Translations under genes and position numbers: made by a program
Notes under the pieces: model-generated
The model's input: the letters and a program-made list of their open reading frames with translations, nothing else
The model's database searches: none
What the model was told of the DNA's origin: nothing
Shown here: one piece after another, positions 42,950-51,311 of the stretch
Numbering within the stretch: position 1 is the first letter of the stretch
Layout: every line of letters begins with the position of its first letter
DNA from: Christiangramia gaetbulicola
Lineage (GTDB): Bacteria; Bacteroidota; Bacteroidia; Flavobacteriales; Flavobacteriaceae
DNA: 64,000 nt
NCBI RefSeq assembly: GCF_003054225.1
Contig: NZ_QBKQ01000001.1
Coordinates: forward strand, 558,001-622,000
Direction of reading: 5' to 3'

Positions 42950-43288
42950 ATGAAGCAAAAGTACCTATTTACCTTTTTTCTTTTCTGTTTCCTGATGATT
43001 GCCGCTCCGGTAAACGCTCAGGAAGCTGCTCGTGCGCCGCAGCGAACCGAAATCCCTATTGATGGTTTGTCTATTTACCCTAACCCTGTTACCGGAGGTA
43101 AAGTTTATATTTCTACCACCAAAAATCAGGAAAAGGAAATTGAGATTTATAATGTCTTAGGAAAGCCCGTTCAAAAAACGCGTCTTAGAGGTAGAGAAAT
43201 GGACGTTTCTTCTTTAACTCCCGGAATCTATATTCTTAAGATCCAGGAAGGCAAAGCCAGAGCTACCAGGAAATTAGTGGTAAAATAA
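42950..43288 (+). CDS. Stand-alone T9SS C-terminal sorting-domain protein
   Basis: A 112-residue protein made of a Sec signal peptide (about 1-24, ending VNAQ), a 20-residue linker and a complete type A T9SS sorting domain: LSIYPNPVTGGKVYIS, EIEIYNVLGKPV, the turn VSSLTPGIYILKI and the basic end RKLVVK. Normally this domain is the tail of a large exported protein and is cut off after secretion. Here there is no cargo. It could be a decayed cargo gene, a competitor for the export machine or a small structural protein. Own promoter and own terminator support that it is expressed. Confidence 0.85.
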   Translation: MKQKYLFTFFLFCFLMIAAPVNAQEAARAPQRTEIPIDGLSIYPNPVTGGKVYISTTKNQEKEIEIYNVLGKPVQKTRLRGREMDVSSLTPGIYILKIQEGKARATRKLVVK

Positions 43289-43313
43289 GTTTCTATATTT
43301 TATTTTTTTGACG

Positions 43314-43340
43314 AGCTTCTGTTTCAGAGGCTTTTTTTAT
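43314..43340 (+). terminator. Terminator of the T9SS mini-protein gene
   Basis: AGCTTCTG pairs with CAGAGGCT (one G-T wobble) around TTT and is followed by seven T residues. Confidence 0.7.
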
Positions 43341-43374
43341 TCCTTAATTTTGATGAAATCTTCGAGAGCTCTCT

Positions 43375-44349
43375 ATGCTGGAAAATAAAATTTTTGAAAT
43401 TTCAACGCGATCTGAATTTGAAACTCTGAGCCTGGAAGTCTTCAAATATCAATTCAAAAACAATATCGTTTATCAGAACTTCTGCCAATTGTTGGGCAGA
43501 GATGAGAATTCGGTAAAAACTATAAAAGATATCCCCTTTTTACCCATTGAATTTTTTAAAAGCAAAAAATTAATAAGCGGCAAGGCTGCGCCGCAGATCA
43601 CTTTTACCAGCAGCGGAACAACCGGCCCGGCTACCAGTAAACATTATGTTAGCGATCTAAGACTATACGAGAAAAGCTTTATGGATGCCTTTAGACGATT
43701 CTACGGGAATCCGGAAGATTATACTTTCCTTGCCTTACTGCCATCCTATTTAGAACGCACAGGTTCTTCCCTTATTTATATGGTCAATGCTCTTATAAAC
43801 CATTCAAAAGACAAGGAAAGCGATTTCTACCTGAACAACCTGGATGATTTATCCAGCAAACTTAAAGAACTGGATCAAAGCGGAAAAAAGGTATTTCTAA
43901 TAGGCGTTTCCTTTGCCTTGCTGGACCTTGTTGAAAAGGATCAGTTCAGCTTAAAAAATACCATTGTAATGGAAACAGGTGGAATGAAGGGCCGCCGGAA
44001 GGAAATGATTAGGCAGGAACTTCACCAGGAATTAAAAAATGGTTTTGGAGTAGATGATATCCATAGCGAATATGGTATGACCGAGCTGCTTTCACAAGCC
44101 TATTCTACCGGAAAGGGAATTTTTGAATGCCCCCCATGGATGGATATTCTTATTCGTGATCCCGAAGACGCCTTAACTTTTCTCGAAAATGGCAAAACAG
44201 GCGGCATCAACGTCATAGATCTCGCCAATATAAATTCCTGCTCTTTTATTGCCACCCAGGACCTTGGGCGTAAAAAAAATAAAAATATTGAAATCCTCGG
44301 AAGGTTTGATAATAGTGATGTTCGAGGGTGTAACCTCTTATTACTTTAA
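43375..44349 (+). CDS. LuxE/PaaK-like acyl-protein synthetase
   Basis: A 324-residue member of the acyl-protein synthetase LuxE family, related to adenylate-forming enzymes. The phosphate-binding loop FTSSGTTGPATSKHYVS (about 81-97) is clear. A later ETGGMKGRR and SEYGMTELLSQAY correspond to adenylate-binding motifs. It lacks the C-terminal lid domain of full acyl-CoA ligases, as expected for LuxE. No luxC or other lux gene is nearby, so light production is not implied. In Bacteroidota such solitary genes often lie near lipid or exopolysaccharide genes. The acyl acceptor here is unknown. Confidence 0.82.
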   Translation: MLENKIFEISTRSEFETLSLEVFKYQFKNNIVYQNFCQLLGRDENSVKTIKDIPFLPIEFFKSKKLISGKAAPQITFTSSGTTGPATSKHYVSDLRLYEKSFMDAFRRFYGNPEDYTFLALLPSYLERTGSSLIYMVNALINHSKDKESDFYLNNLDDLSSKLKELDQSGKKVFLIGVSFALLDLVEKDQFSLKNTIVMETGGMKGRRKEMIRQELHQELKNGFGVDDIHSEYGMTELLSQAYSTGKGIFECPPWMDILIRDPEDALTFLENGKTGGINVIDLANINSCSFIATQDLGRKKNKNIEILGRFDNSDVRGCNLLLL

Positions 44350-44377
44350 AATTTTTTTTAGCCCTAATGTAAAGTAA

Positions 44378-44515
44378 ATGAAAGTTTTACGACCCACTTA
44401 GTGCAGAGTGCAAAATGACATCCCAAGCGTTTTCATTCTGCGGCTAAGTGAAAATTTTTCATATTAGATTGGTTAGTTAGTTGCAAAGCCTTCAGGATCT
44501 CTCCTGAAGGCTTTT
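44378..44515 (+). ncRNA. Candidate structured RNA or 3' UTR
   Basis: A long interrupted hairpin can be drawn: ATGAAA/TTTCAT (44378-44383 with 44457-44462), CACTTAG/CTAAGTG (44395-44401 with 44444-44450), GCAGAGTG/CATTCTGC (44403-44410 with 44434-44441, one wobble) and AAAA/TTTT. It is followed by a strong terminator at 44485-44515. No coding frame is present. No promoter box is visible, so it may be the processed 3' part of the LuxE-like transcript. The extended hairpin with internal loops has the general look of a regulatory RNA, but I do not recognise a family. Confidence 0.4.
44485..44515 (+). terminator. Strong terminator
   Basis: AAAGCCTTCAGGA pairs perfectly with TCCTGAAGGCTTT around TCTC and is followed by T residues. 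It lies 136 bases past the LuxE-like gene. Confidence 0.92.
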
Positions 44516-44550
44516 GTATTTTAACTAATTTCAATCTAAAGCAACGGATT

Positions 44551-44640
44551 TTATTCAATCAAAGCGATCCAGATTATCATACAGATCGCCAGCGCAATCA
44601 TGATATAGCTTACAATATTCTCTAATTTAGTGTTACTCAT
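44551..44640 (-). CDS. 29-residue single-span membrane protein
   Basis: The minus strand from ATG at 44640 to TAA at 44551 encodes MSNTKLENIVSYIMIALA followed by ICMIIWIALIE. A short polar N-terminus leads into one membrane helix of about 20 residues and a final Glu. The hydrophobic pattern is too clean to be chance non-coding DNA, and no repeat overlaps it. There is no clear -7 box. The function is unknown; similar minimal membrane proteins often bind and tune larger membrane complexes. Confidence 0.5.
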   Translation of the reverse strand: MSNTKLENIVSYIMIALAICMIIWIALIE

Positions 44641-44713
44641 GTCGAATCTTACTGTAAAGATTTACGTAAAATTTTTCGACATGGTTTTAGCACTATATCA
44701 TACCTGAGCCGTA

Positions 44714-46009
44714 TTAATTTGCTCTGATAATGTATGTGTTCTTTTTCCCTTTGTTAAGGATCACATATTTCCCGTTTATAAGATCTGAAGTAGAAATAGT
44801 ATAATCTTCTTTAACCTTCTCTTTATTCACTGAAACTGAATTCTCTTTTAAAGCTCTTCTGGCTTCCCCGTTAGAAGCTAGAAATCCGGTTTTAGCGGAA
44901 AGCGCACCTATCATATCAAGTCCGGCCTCAATTTCGCTAAGGGCTACCTCTGCTTGCGGAACACCTTCAAAAACATCAAGGAAAGTTGCTTCGTTCAGTT
45001 TTCTGAAATCATCGGCAGTACTTTTACCAAATAGAACTTCAGAAGCAGCTAAAGCATTTTCATATTCTTCTTCAGAATGCACCATCGTGGTCACTTCCCT
45101 TCCAAGAACTTTTTGTAGCTCTCTCTGGTGAGGTGCTTCTCTATGCTTTTCTATAAGAGAATCTATCTCGTCCTTACTAAGCAAGGTGAAGATCTTGATA
45201 TATTTTTCAGCGTCCTCATCACTTGTATTTAACCAGTACTGGTAAAATTTGTAGGGTGACGTTCTATTCGCATCCAACCATACATTACCACCTTCGGTCT
45301 TTCCAAATTTGGTACCATCTGCCTTAGTGATCAAAGGACAGGTTAAAGCATATCCTTTCCCATCACCAATTCTTCTGATTAGCTCGGTTCCCGTAGTGAT
45401 ATTTCCCCACTGGTCACTTCCACCCATTTGCAGGGTACAATCAAATTCTCTGAATAAATGAAGAAAATCATATCCCTGAACCAGCTGGTACGTGAACTCC
45501 GTAAAAGACATTCCTTCTGATGAATCTGAAGACAAACGCTTCTTTACAGAATCCTTTGCCATCATATAGTTCACAGTAATATGTTTCCCTACGTCCCTGA
45601 TGAATTCAAGGAAAGAGAAATCTTTCATCCAGTCATAGTTATTTACCAAGACCGCGGCATTGTCATTTTTTGAATCGAAATCAAGAAACCTGGACAACTG
45701 CTCTTTTAGCGCATTCTGGTTATGTCTTAGAGTCTCTTCATCCAGTAAATTTCTTTCTGCAGATTTTCCCGAAGGGTCGCCGATCATTCCCGTTGCTCCT
45801 CCAACCAGGGCATAAGGTTTATGTCCGCAAAGCTGAAAATGCCTCAACATCATCACTCCTACCAAATGGCCGATATGTAATGAATCTGCCGTTGGATCTA
45901 TCCCAACATAAGCAGAACGCATAGCTTCCATTAAGTGTTCTTCAGTTCCCGGCATGGCATCGTGCAACATTCCTCTCCAGGTGATCTCTTCAACGAAATT
46001 CTTTTCCAT
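44714..46009 (-). CDS. tyrS: Tyrosyl-tRNA synthetase
   Basis: The 431-residue class I enzyme charges tRNA-Tyr. It has LHIGHLVG (HIGH motif, about 45), the Tyr-binding [19 protein letters not shown] in place of KMSKS, and a C-terminal S4-like RNA-binding domain ([17 protein letters not shown]). The frame is open to 46090, but [15 protein letters not shown] at 46009 is the family start, and the extra part would reach the divergent epimerase gene. Transcribed toward the 29-residue membrane protein, which lies 73 bp downstream. Confidence 0.97.
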   Translation of the reverse strand: MEKNFVEEITWRGMLHDAMPGTEEHLMEAMRSAYVGIDPTADSLHIGHLVGVMMLRHFQLCGHKPYALVGGATGMIGDPSGKSAERNLLDEETLRHNQNALKEQLSRFLDFDSKNDNAAVLVNNYDWMKDFSFLEFIRDVGKHITVNYMMAKDSVKKRLSSDSSEGMSFTEFTYQLVQGYDFLHLFREFDCTLQMGGSDQWGNITTGTELIRRIGDGKGYALTCPLITKADGTKFGKTEGGNVWLDANRTSPYKFYQYWLNTSDEDAEKYIKIFTLLSKDEIDSLIEKHREAPHQRELQKVLGREVTTMVHSEEEYENALAASEVLFGKSTADDFRKLNEATFLDVFEGVPQAEVALSEIEAGLDMIGALSAKTGFLASNGEARRALKENSVSVNKEKVKEDYTISTSDLINGKYVILNKGKKNTYIIRAN

Positions 46010-46078
46010 ATTTAAAAATTCAGATAAAAAATAGCCGTAAAGATACCATTTACTCTTATTTTTCCTAAGTGCTTTAGC

Positions 46079-46086
46079 TATATTTA
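46079..46086 (+). promoter_or_regulatory. -7 box four bases before an ATG
   Basis: TATATTTA differs from TAnnTTTG at the last base only and ends four bases before the epimerase ATG, the same geometry as at 25025 and 34995. A leaderless message is likely if the box is used. Confidence 0.4.
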
Positions 46087-46090
46087 CCAC

Positions 46091-47101
46091 ATGATTCTGG
46101 TAACCGGAGGAACAGGTTTAATTGGCGCCCATCTATTGTATGAACTGGCGCAGAAACACGAAAGGCTTAGAGCAGCTATAAGACCTACAAGTGATATCGA
46201 TCAGGTAAGAAAGGTTTTTGGCTACTACTCTAATAACGCTGAAGCCGATATTCTTTTTGAAAAAATTGAATGGGTACAGGCAGATATCAATAACATTCCT
46301 GCCCTGGAAGAAGCATTTAGAGGAGTAGAATATGTATATCACTGCGCTGCCCTTATTTCTTTTGACCCTTCAGACGAAAAGAAACTTCGCAAGATCAATA
46401 TTGAGGGTACCGCCAATATTGTGAATCTCTGTATTTCCAATAAGATCAAGAAACTATGTTATGTGAGCAGTGTTGCGGCCATAGGTTCTGAAGTAAATGC
46501 AAAAGAAGTCACAGAAACCGCAAAATGGAATCCTGAAGGAGACCATAATGACTATGCCATCTCCAAATATGGTGCAGAGATCGAGGTCTGGCGGGGAACC
46601 CAGGAAGGACTTGATGCGGTAATCGTTAATCCAGGAATCATCATAGGACCCGGATTCTGGGATTCTGGAAGCGGAAAGATCTTCAAAAGAATAGACAAGG
46701 TGTTAAAATATCATTTCCCAAAAGTAAGCGGATTTGTGGGAGTGAATGATGTAGTTAGAAGTATGATCCAACTTATGAATTCTACAATTAAGAATGAAAA
46801 TTACATCCTCATTTCAGAAAACCTGAGCTTTGAGAATGTGCTTAAAAATACTGCTGAATACCTGAATAAACCAGCACCCAGTAAACAGTTAAAGAAATGG
46901 ATGATCACCCTGGGTTGGATATTTCAGAAGATCGGAAGTTGGTTTGGTGCTAAAAGAGAAATTACCCGGGCATCTATCAAGGGCCTGTATGCAGAAACCT
47001 TTTACAGTAATGCGAAGATCAAAAACGATCTGAATTTTCAGTTTACACCCGTAAATGAAGTATTAAAGGAAACAGCCGCGATTTACCTAAAAGATCACTA
47101 A
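46091..47101 (+). CDS. NAD-dependent epimerase/dehydratase (extended SDR)
   Basis: A 336-residue extended SDR with TGGTGLIG at residues 5-12, immediately after the start, so no earlier start is possible. The catalytic Tyr and Lys are in YAISKYGAE, and a Ser-rich VSSVAAIG lies before them. The size and C-terminal region resemble dihydroflavonol reductase or 3-beta-hydroxysteroid dehydrogenase-like epimerases rather than UDP-sugar epimerases. The substrate is unknown. The 3' end overlaps the DUF4296 lipoprotein gene by 4 bp. Confidence 0.88.
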   Translation: MILVTGGTGLIGAHLLYELAQKHERLRAAIRPTSDIDQVRKVFGYYSNNAEADILFEKIEWVQADINNIPALEEAFRGVEYVYHCAALISFDPSDEKKLRKINIEGTANIVNLCISNKIKKLCYVSSVAAIGSEVNAKEVTETAKWNPEGDHNDYAISKYGAEIEVWRGTQEGLDAVIVNPGIIIGPGFWDSGSGKIFKRIDKVLKYHFPKVSGFVGVNDVVRSMIQLMNSTIKNENYILISENLSFENVLKNTAEYLNKPAPSKQLKKWMITLGWIFQKIGSWFGAKREITRASIKGLYAETFYSNAKIKNDLNFQFTPVNEVLKETAAIYLKDH

Positions 47102-47646
47102 TTCTGCCTATCGGAGGTACTATCGAACCTAACCGGGGGCGCGATCAAACTATCAATATCCTTTTTTAAACTATCTCTTTTCTTAGATTTTAGGGAACCA
47201 GTTTTGAGTGAATCTACCGATAAGGAATCAAGGGCCTTTAAAGAATCCTTTTTGGCCAGCTTTATACTATCCTCTATTCGCACTTCTATTTCCCGCAAAG
47301 AATCCAATCTTGTTTTAAGGATCTGCAGTCTGACCTTTACACTATCATAAATACGCTCATACTGATCATATTTTTCAGTATAATAATCATTGCTGCGCTC
47401 AAACTGAAGGCTATCTATATCGAATTTCTCATATATATATTCTTTAGGCTTGATCCCCGTTTCTTCCAGCTTTTGCTTATTGTAATTTCGAGCAGCGTTT
47501 ACCAATGATAGTTCGGTTAGGACTTCTACCATCTTATCCTCAGGTATGAGATCATCGGGTTTTTCTGTTTTCTCGAGATCCTGGCAGGATGCCAGGACTA
47601 TAAACAGGAAAAGATAAAGAACGCTATTTCTGAAATTATCGGTCAA
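47098..47646 (-). CDS. DUF4296 lipoprotein
   Basis: A 182-residue lipoprotein (lipobox LASC, Cys at about 21). The N-terminal domain matches DUF4296 (LIPEDKMVEVLTELSLVNAARNY). The C-terminal half is a charged Lys/Asp/Ser coiled region (LREIEVRIEDSIKLAKKDSLKALDSL). Members are found in Bacteroidota next to dihydroorotase genes, as here; the reason is not known. The start overlaps pyrC by 11 bp. Confidence 0.85.
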   Translation of the reverse strand: MTDNFRNSVLYLFLFIVLASCQDLEKTEKPDDLIPEDKMVEVLTELSLVNAARNYNKQKLEETGIKPKEYIYEKFDIDSLQFERSNDYYTEKYDQYERIYDSVKVRLQILKTRLDSLREIEVRIEDSIKLAKKDSLKALDSLSVDSLKTGSLKSKKRDSLKKDIDSLIAPPVRFDSTSDRQN

Positions 47647-48979
47647 AGCTTAATCTTTCAGCATTTTTGGCGAATGGAGTATGTTTGAAATTCTTATACA
47701 CCAGGTTACCATTCACAAAAGTATGCGTGATCCTTGATTTAAAGGTAGTACCTTCAAATGGAGACCATTGACATTTGGAATAAATATTATCTGGCTGCAC
47801 TGCCCACGGCGAATTAAGATCTACCAGCACAAGATCGGCCTTATAGCCCTCTCTTATGAATCCTCTTTTTTCGATATCGAATAATATAGCCGGGTTATGA
47901 CATGCTTTTTCAACGATCTTTTCCAAAGTTATTTTCCCCTGGTGATGCATTTGAAGCAAAGCAGGTAATGCATGTTGAACCAAAGGACCTCCGCTAGGAG
48001 CCTTAGTGTACACATTTTTCTTTTCTTCCTTGGTATGAGGTGCGTGATCTGTAGCCAGAACGTCAAGACGATTATCGTTCAGGGCCTCCAATAAAGCTTC
48101 CTGATCTGCCTTAGTCTTTACGGCCGGGTTCCACTTTATATAAGTCCCTTTTTTGGCATAATCTGAATCATTGAACCAAAGGTGATGTATACAAACCTCT
48201 GCTGTGATCTTCTTATCTTTAAGTGGCTTTTTATTGGTAAAAAGGCTTAGTTCTTTTGCTGTGGAAACATGGAAAACATGAAGTCTGGCTCCGGTCTTCT
48301 TGGCTAAAGCCACAGCTTTTGAAGAAGATTTATAACAAGCCTCTTCACTTCTTATCTTGGGATGCAGCTCGATAGGGATATCATCTCCATATCTCTTCAC
48401 GCATTCCTCAAGGTTCTTTTTAATGGTATCTTCATCTTCACAATGCACAGCGATCAAAACAGGAGACTTCTTAAAGATCTGCTCAAGAACTTTCTCATTA
48501 TCTACCAGCATATTCCCGGTAGAAGAACCTAAAAATAATTTTAAAGCCGCAACCTGCTTAGGATCTATCTTTTCGATCTCGCTAAGGTTATCGTTAGTAC
48601 CGCCAAACATGAAAGAATAGTTGGCGTAGGAAGTTTCAGAAGCTATTTTGAATTTTTCTTCAAGCTCCTTCATGTTGGTAGTTTGAGGAAGCGTATTTGG
48701 CATCTCAATAAAGGAGGTAATCCCACCGGCTACGGCAGCCCTGGAACCTGTTTCAATAGACTCCTTGTGGGTAAGCCCTGGCTCTCTAAAATGAACCTGG
48801 TCATCTATCAGCCCCGGCAATAAATAGGTGCCTTCAGCATCAAATATGTTTACATCGGGAGATTTTGCGCTAATACTTTCAGCAATTTCTACAATTATAC
48901 CATCTTCAACGAATACATCCCCATCTGTAATTTTTCCTTCGTTAACTATCTTAGCGTTCTTGATTAATACCTTTTTCAT
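47636..48979 (-). CDS. pyrC: Dihydroorotase, class I type
   Basis: This 447-residue amidohydrolase closes the dihydroorotate ring in pyrimidine synthesis. Visible motifs are the metal-binding DDQVHFREPG (about 58-67), AAVAGGITSFIEMPNT, the downstream His residues in IAVHCEDE and LHVFHVSTA, and ATDHAPHTKEEK near 300. It is the middle gene of a run: the mannosyltransferase upstream shares one base with it, and the DUF4296 lipoprotein follows. Confidence 0.95.
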   Translation of the reverse strand: MKKVLIKNAKIVNEGKITDGDVFVEDGIIVEIAESISAKSPDVNIFDAEGTYLLPGLIDDQVHFREPGLTHKESIETGSRAAVAGGITSFIEMPNTLPQTTNMKELEEKFKIASETSYANYSFMFGGTNDNLSEIEKIDPKQVAALKLFLGSSTGNMLVDNEKVLEQIFKKSPVLIAVHCEDEDTIKKNLEECVKRYGDDIPIELHPKIRSEEACYKSSSKAVALAKKTGARLHVFHVSTAKELSLFTNKKPLKDKKITAEVCIHHLWFNDSDYAKKGTYIKWNPAVKTKADQEALLEALNDNRLDVLATDHAPHTKEEKKNVYTKAPSGGPLVQHALPALLQMHHQGKITLEKIVEKACHNPAILFDIEKRGFIREGYKADLVLVDLNSPWAVQPDNIYSKCQWSPFEGTTFKSRITHTFVNGNLVYKNFKHTPFAKNAERLSFDR

Positions 48980-49716
48980 TAGACCTTTTTCCTGTTAAAC
49001 AGACTTTTAAGCTTCATTTTTATTACCCCAAACACGGCTTCAGAAATTATGGAGCCGCTCATTTTTGAAGTTCCACGGGTCCTATCTGTAAATATTACCG
49101 GTACTTCAACTATTTTATAATTTAAAAGATGAGCTTTAAACTTCATCTCTATCTGGAAAGCATAACCTATAAACTGAATTCTATCCAGATCTATTGCCTC
49201 CAGCACTTTTCTTTTATAACAAACAAATCCGGCGGTTGTATCCTGAATATCCATACCGGTCACAAATCTAACATATCTTGATGCCAGCCAGGACATTAAC
49301 ACCCTGTTCATGGGCCAGTTAATCACATTTACCCCGGTAATATACCTGGAACCGATGGCAACATCTGCCCCATCCCTTTTACAGGTATTGTATAACCTTA
49401 CCAGGTCATTGGGATTATGAGAAAAATCGGCATCCATTTCAAAAACATAATCGTATTCTCTCTTCAAAGCCCATTTAAAACCGTGAATATAAGCGGTTCC
49501 AAGGCCTTGTTTTCCCAATCTTTCTTCAAGGAACAATCTCTCCGGGAATTCTGCCTGCAGCGTTCTAACCCTGGTAGCGGTACCATCGGGAGAATTATCA
49601 TCTACGACCAGAATATGAAATTTACGTCTCTGCGAGAACACATTCCTAATAATGCGTTCTATATTCTCTATTTCATTAAAGGTGGGTATAATAATTATCC
49701 CATTTCCCATTCCCAA
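48979..49716 (-). CDS. Polyprenol-phosphate mannosyltransferase (Dpm1-like GT2)
   Basis: A 245-residue glycosyltransferase family 2 enzyme with IIIIPTFNEIENI, VVDDNSPDGTATRV, the DAD metal-binding motif in FEMDADFSHNP, and the FTDRTRGTSKMS end typical of Dpm1/Ppm1. It moves mannose from GDP-mannose to a polyprenyl phosphate at the membrane. It has no C-terminal membrane segments, as in the soluble Dpm1 subtype. An inner ATG at 49710 is also possible. A -7 box at 49727-49734 leaves only a very short leader. First of the three-gene run with pyrC and DUF4296. Confidence 0.9.
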   Translation of the reverse strand: MGMGNGIIIIPTFNEIENIERIIRNVFSQRRKFHILVVDDNSPDGTATRVRTLQAEFPERLFLEERLGKQGLGTAYIHGFKWALKREYDYVFEMDADFSHNPNDLVRLYNTCKRDGADVAIGSRYITGVNVINWPMNRVLMSWLASRYVRFVTGMDIQDTTAGFVCYKRKVLEAIDLDRIQFIGYAFQIEMKFKAHLLNYKIVEVPVIFTDRTRGTSKMSGSIISEAVFGVIKMKLKSLFNRKKV

Positions 49717-49726
49717 ATATTTTGCA

Positions 49727-49734
49727 CAAATGTA
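49727..49734 (-). promoter_or_regulatory. -7 box of the mannosyltransferase-pyrC run
   Basis: TACATTTG on the minus strand, an exact match, 10 bases before the ATG at 49716. TTTG lies 15 bases upstream of the box. Confidence 0.6.
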
Positions 49735-49790
49735 TGCAAATTAAAATTTCAAATCTTTATGTTCAGCTACCCGAATAAGGGGCAAAATTT

Positions 49791-49798
49791 TACATTTG
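49791..49798 (+). promoter_or_regulatory. -7 box of DUF4271-hemD
   Basis: TACATTTG on the plus strand, identical to the minus-strand box 57 bp away, 14 bases before the ATG at 49813. The pair forms a divergent promoter. Confidence 0.6.
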
Positions 49799-49812
49799 TA
49801 AAAAATTATTCC

Positions 49813-50466
49813 ATGCAGGCAACCGAGAGGATTTATGAATATCAAGACTGGATCACCATTCTTTTTCTATCCTGTTTTGTTCTTCTGGTAGTGGCCAAAA
49901 TTTTGTTTCCTCAACGTTTTGAGGAATTTACCTCCCTACTGAACTCGGGCAAATTTATAGCCTTTAAAGGAAAGGAGAATAAAGCTTTTCATGGTTTTAA
50001 CATTTTATTACTTACCCTACAGGCAGTTTCGGTTTCCATATTCCTGTTTATTATATATCGCTACTTTCGGGAAGGACAAACTCCAGACCTGGTGATCTTT
50101 ATAAGGATCTTTACCGCCTACTTTTGTTTTGTTCTTATCAAGGCCGGAATTGAAAAGATCATTGGAAATATTTTCGAAATTGATGAAAAGGTAGACTATT
50201 ACATTTTTCAGAAATTTAGTTACCGGAATTTCATCTCGATATTTCTTTTATTCGCATCTTTATTTTTAATTTACACATTCTACCCTACAGCTCTTATAAT
50301 AGGCATAATAGGCGGTTCTGCAATTATTGCGAACGCTATTGGGCTTTTTATCATTTACAGGAGAAATCAAAGTGCAATTGGCGCCAATTGGTTTTATTTT
50401 ATTTTGTACCTTTGCGCACTTGAAATCGCCCCTTATATAATTTTGTATAAGCTAATTACAAACTAA
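49813..50466 (+). CDS. DUF4271 membrane protein
   Basis: A 217-residue inner-membrane protein of DUF4271 with about seven membrane segments (for example WITILFLSCFVLLVVAKIL and YRNFISIFLLFASLFLIY). The frame is open far upstream to 49417, but that part lies antisense to the mannosyltransferase gene. The ATG at 49813 follows a perfect -7 box and precedes the first membrane helix. It lies 24 bp before hemD, an order common in Bacteroidota. Its function is unknown; a link to heme synthesis is suggested only by the neighbour. Confidence 0.85.
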   Translation: MQATERIYEYQDWITILFLSCFVLLVVAKILFPQRFEEFTSLLNSGKFIAFKGKENKAFHGFNILLLTLQAVSVSIFLFIIYRYFREGQTPDLVIFIRIFTAYFCFVLIKAGIEKIIGNIFEIDEKVDYYIFQKFSYRNFISIFLLFASLFLIYTFYPTALIIGIIGGSAIIANAIGLFIIYRRNQSAIGANWFYFILYLCALEIAPYIILYKLITN

Positions 50467-50490
50467 AGAGGACCTAATAAAGTTTAATAT

Positions 50491-51237
50491 ATGAAAGTGA
50501 AAACAATTTTGGTTTCTCAGCCAGAACCTAAGGTCGAAAATTCACCTTATTTTGAGCTAGAGGAAAAGCAAAAAGTTAAAATTGATTTCATCCCTTTTAT
50601 CCATGTGGAAGGAGTTCCGTCTAAAGAAGTAAGACAGCAAAAAGTTGATCTTGCGAATCATACAGCAATCATACTTACTAGTAGAAATGCTGTAGATCAT
50701 TTCTTTAGAATTGCCGAGGAAATGAGATACAAGGTACCAGATACTTTAAAGTATTTTTGCCTGAGTGAGGCCGTAGCCTATTACCTGCAAAAATATGTGG
50801 TGTACCGTAAAAGGAAGATCTATGTTGGTAAGAGAACTTTCGCTGAACTTGCTCCTCTTATCAAGAAATATAAGAACGAAAAGTTCCTTTTGCCTTCTTC
50901 AGACATGCTGAAGCCAGATGTTCCTAAAACTTTGAACAAGCTAGGAGTAGAATGGAAAAAAGCGGTTTTTTACAGGACGGTAGTTAGTGACCTTTCCCAC
51001 TTGAAAGATGTGACTTATGACATCCTTGTATTTTTTAGCCCTAGCGGAATCAAATCTCTTTTTGAGAACTTCCCAGATTTCAAACAGAATGATACGCGTA
51101 TAGCCGTTTTTGGTAACACAACTATCAAAGCTGCGAAAGAACACGGACTTACCGTTAACATCAAAGCTCCAACTCCAGAAACTCCAAGTATGACCATGGC
51201 GATTAATAAATATATCTGCGAGGTCAACAAGAAATAA
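50491..51237 (+). CDS. hemD: Uroporphyrinogen-III synthase
   Basis: A 248-residue enzyme that closes the tetrapyrrole ring in heme synthesis. HemD sequences vary strongly, but the two-domain layout is visible: ILTSRNAVDHFF in the first domain, then YDILVFFSPSGIKSLFENF, IAVFGNTTIKAAKEHG and the end TPETPSMTMAINKYI. It is cotranscribed with the DUF4271 gene and ends at a strong bidirectional terminator. Confidence 0.92.
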   Translation: MKVKTILVSQPEPKVENSPYFELEEKQKVKIDFIPFIHVEGVPSKEVRQQKVDLANHTAIILTSRNAVDHFFRIAEEMRYKVPDTLKYFCLSEAVAYYLQKYVVYRKRKIYVGKRTFAELAPLIKKYKNEKFLLPSSDMLKPDVPKTLNKLGVEWKKAVFYRTVVSDLSHLKDVTYDILVFFSPSGIKSLFENFPDFKQNDTRIAVFGNTTIKAAKEHGLTVNIKAPTPETPSMTMAINKYICEVNKK

Positions 51238-51261
51238 TATTCTTACTTCATTTATAGAATA

Positions 51262-51292
51262 AAAAAATCCGGTCAAATGACCGGATTTTTTC
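51262..51292. terminator. Bidirectional terminator
   Basis: AAAAATCCGGTCA pairs with TGACCGGATTTTT around a 2-4 base loop. It lies between the convergent hemD and pckA genes. Confidence 0.92.
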
Positions 51293-51311
51293 TTTCAACT
51301 AACAATTAAAA

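Noticed and set aside
44378-44515. 6S RNA
   Set aside because: The extended hairpin is reminiscent, but length, central bubble and promoter do not clearly fit, so only a generic RNA candidate is reported.
46010-46090. 27-residue N-terminal extension of tyrS
   Set aside because: Family starts match the ATG at 46009, and the extension would run into the divergent epimerase gene.
49417-49812. 132-residue extension of the DUF4271 gene
   Set aside because: It lies antisense to the mannosyltransferase gene and upstream of the -7 box at 49791; the ATG at 49813 is used.
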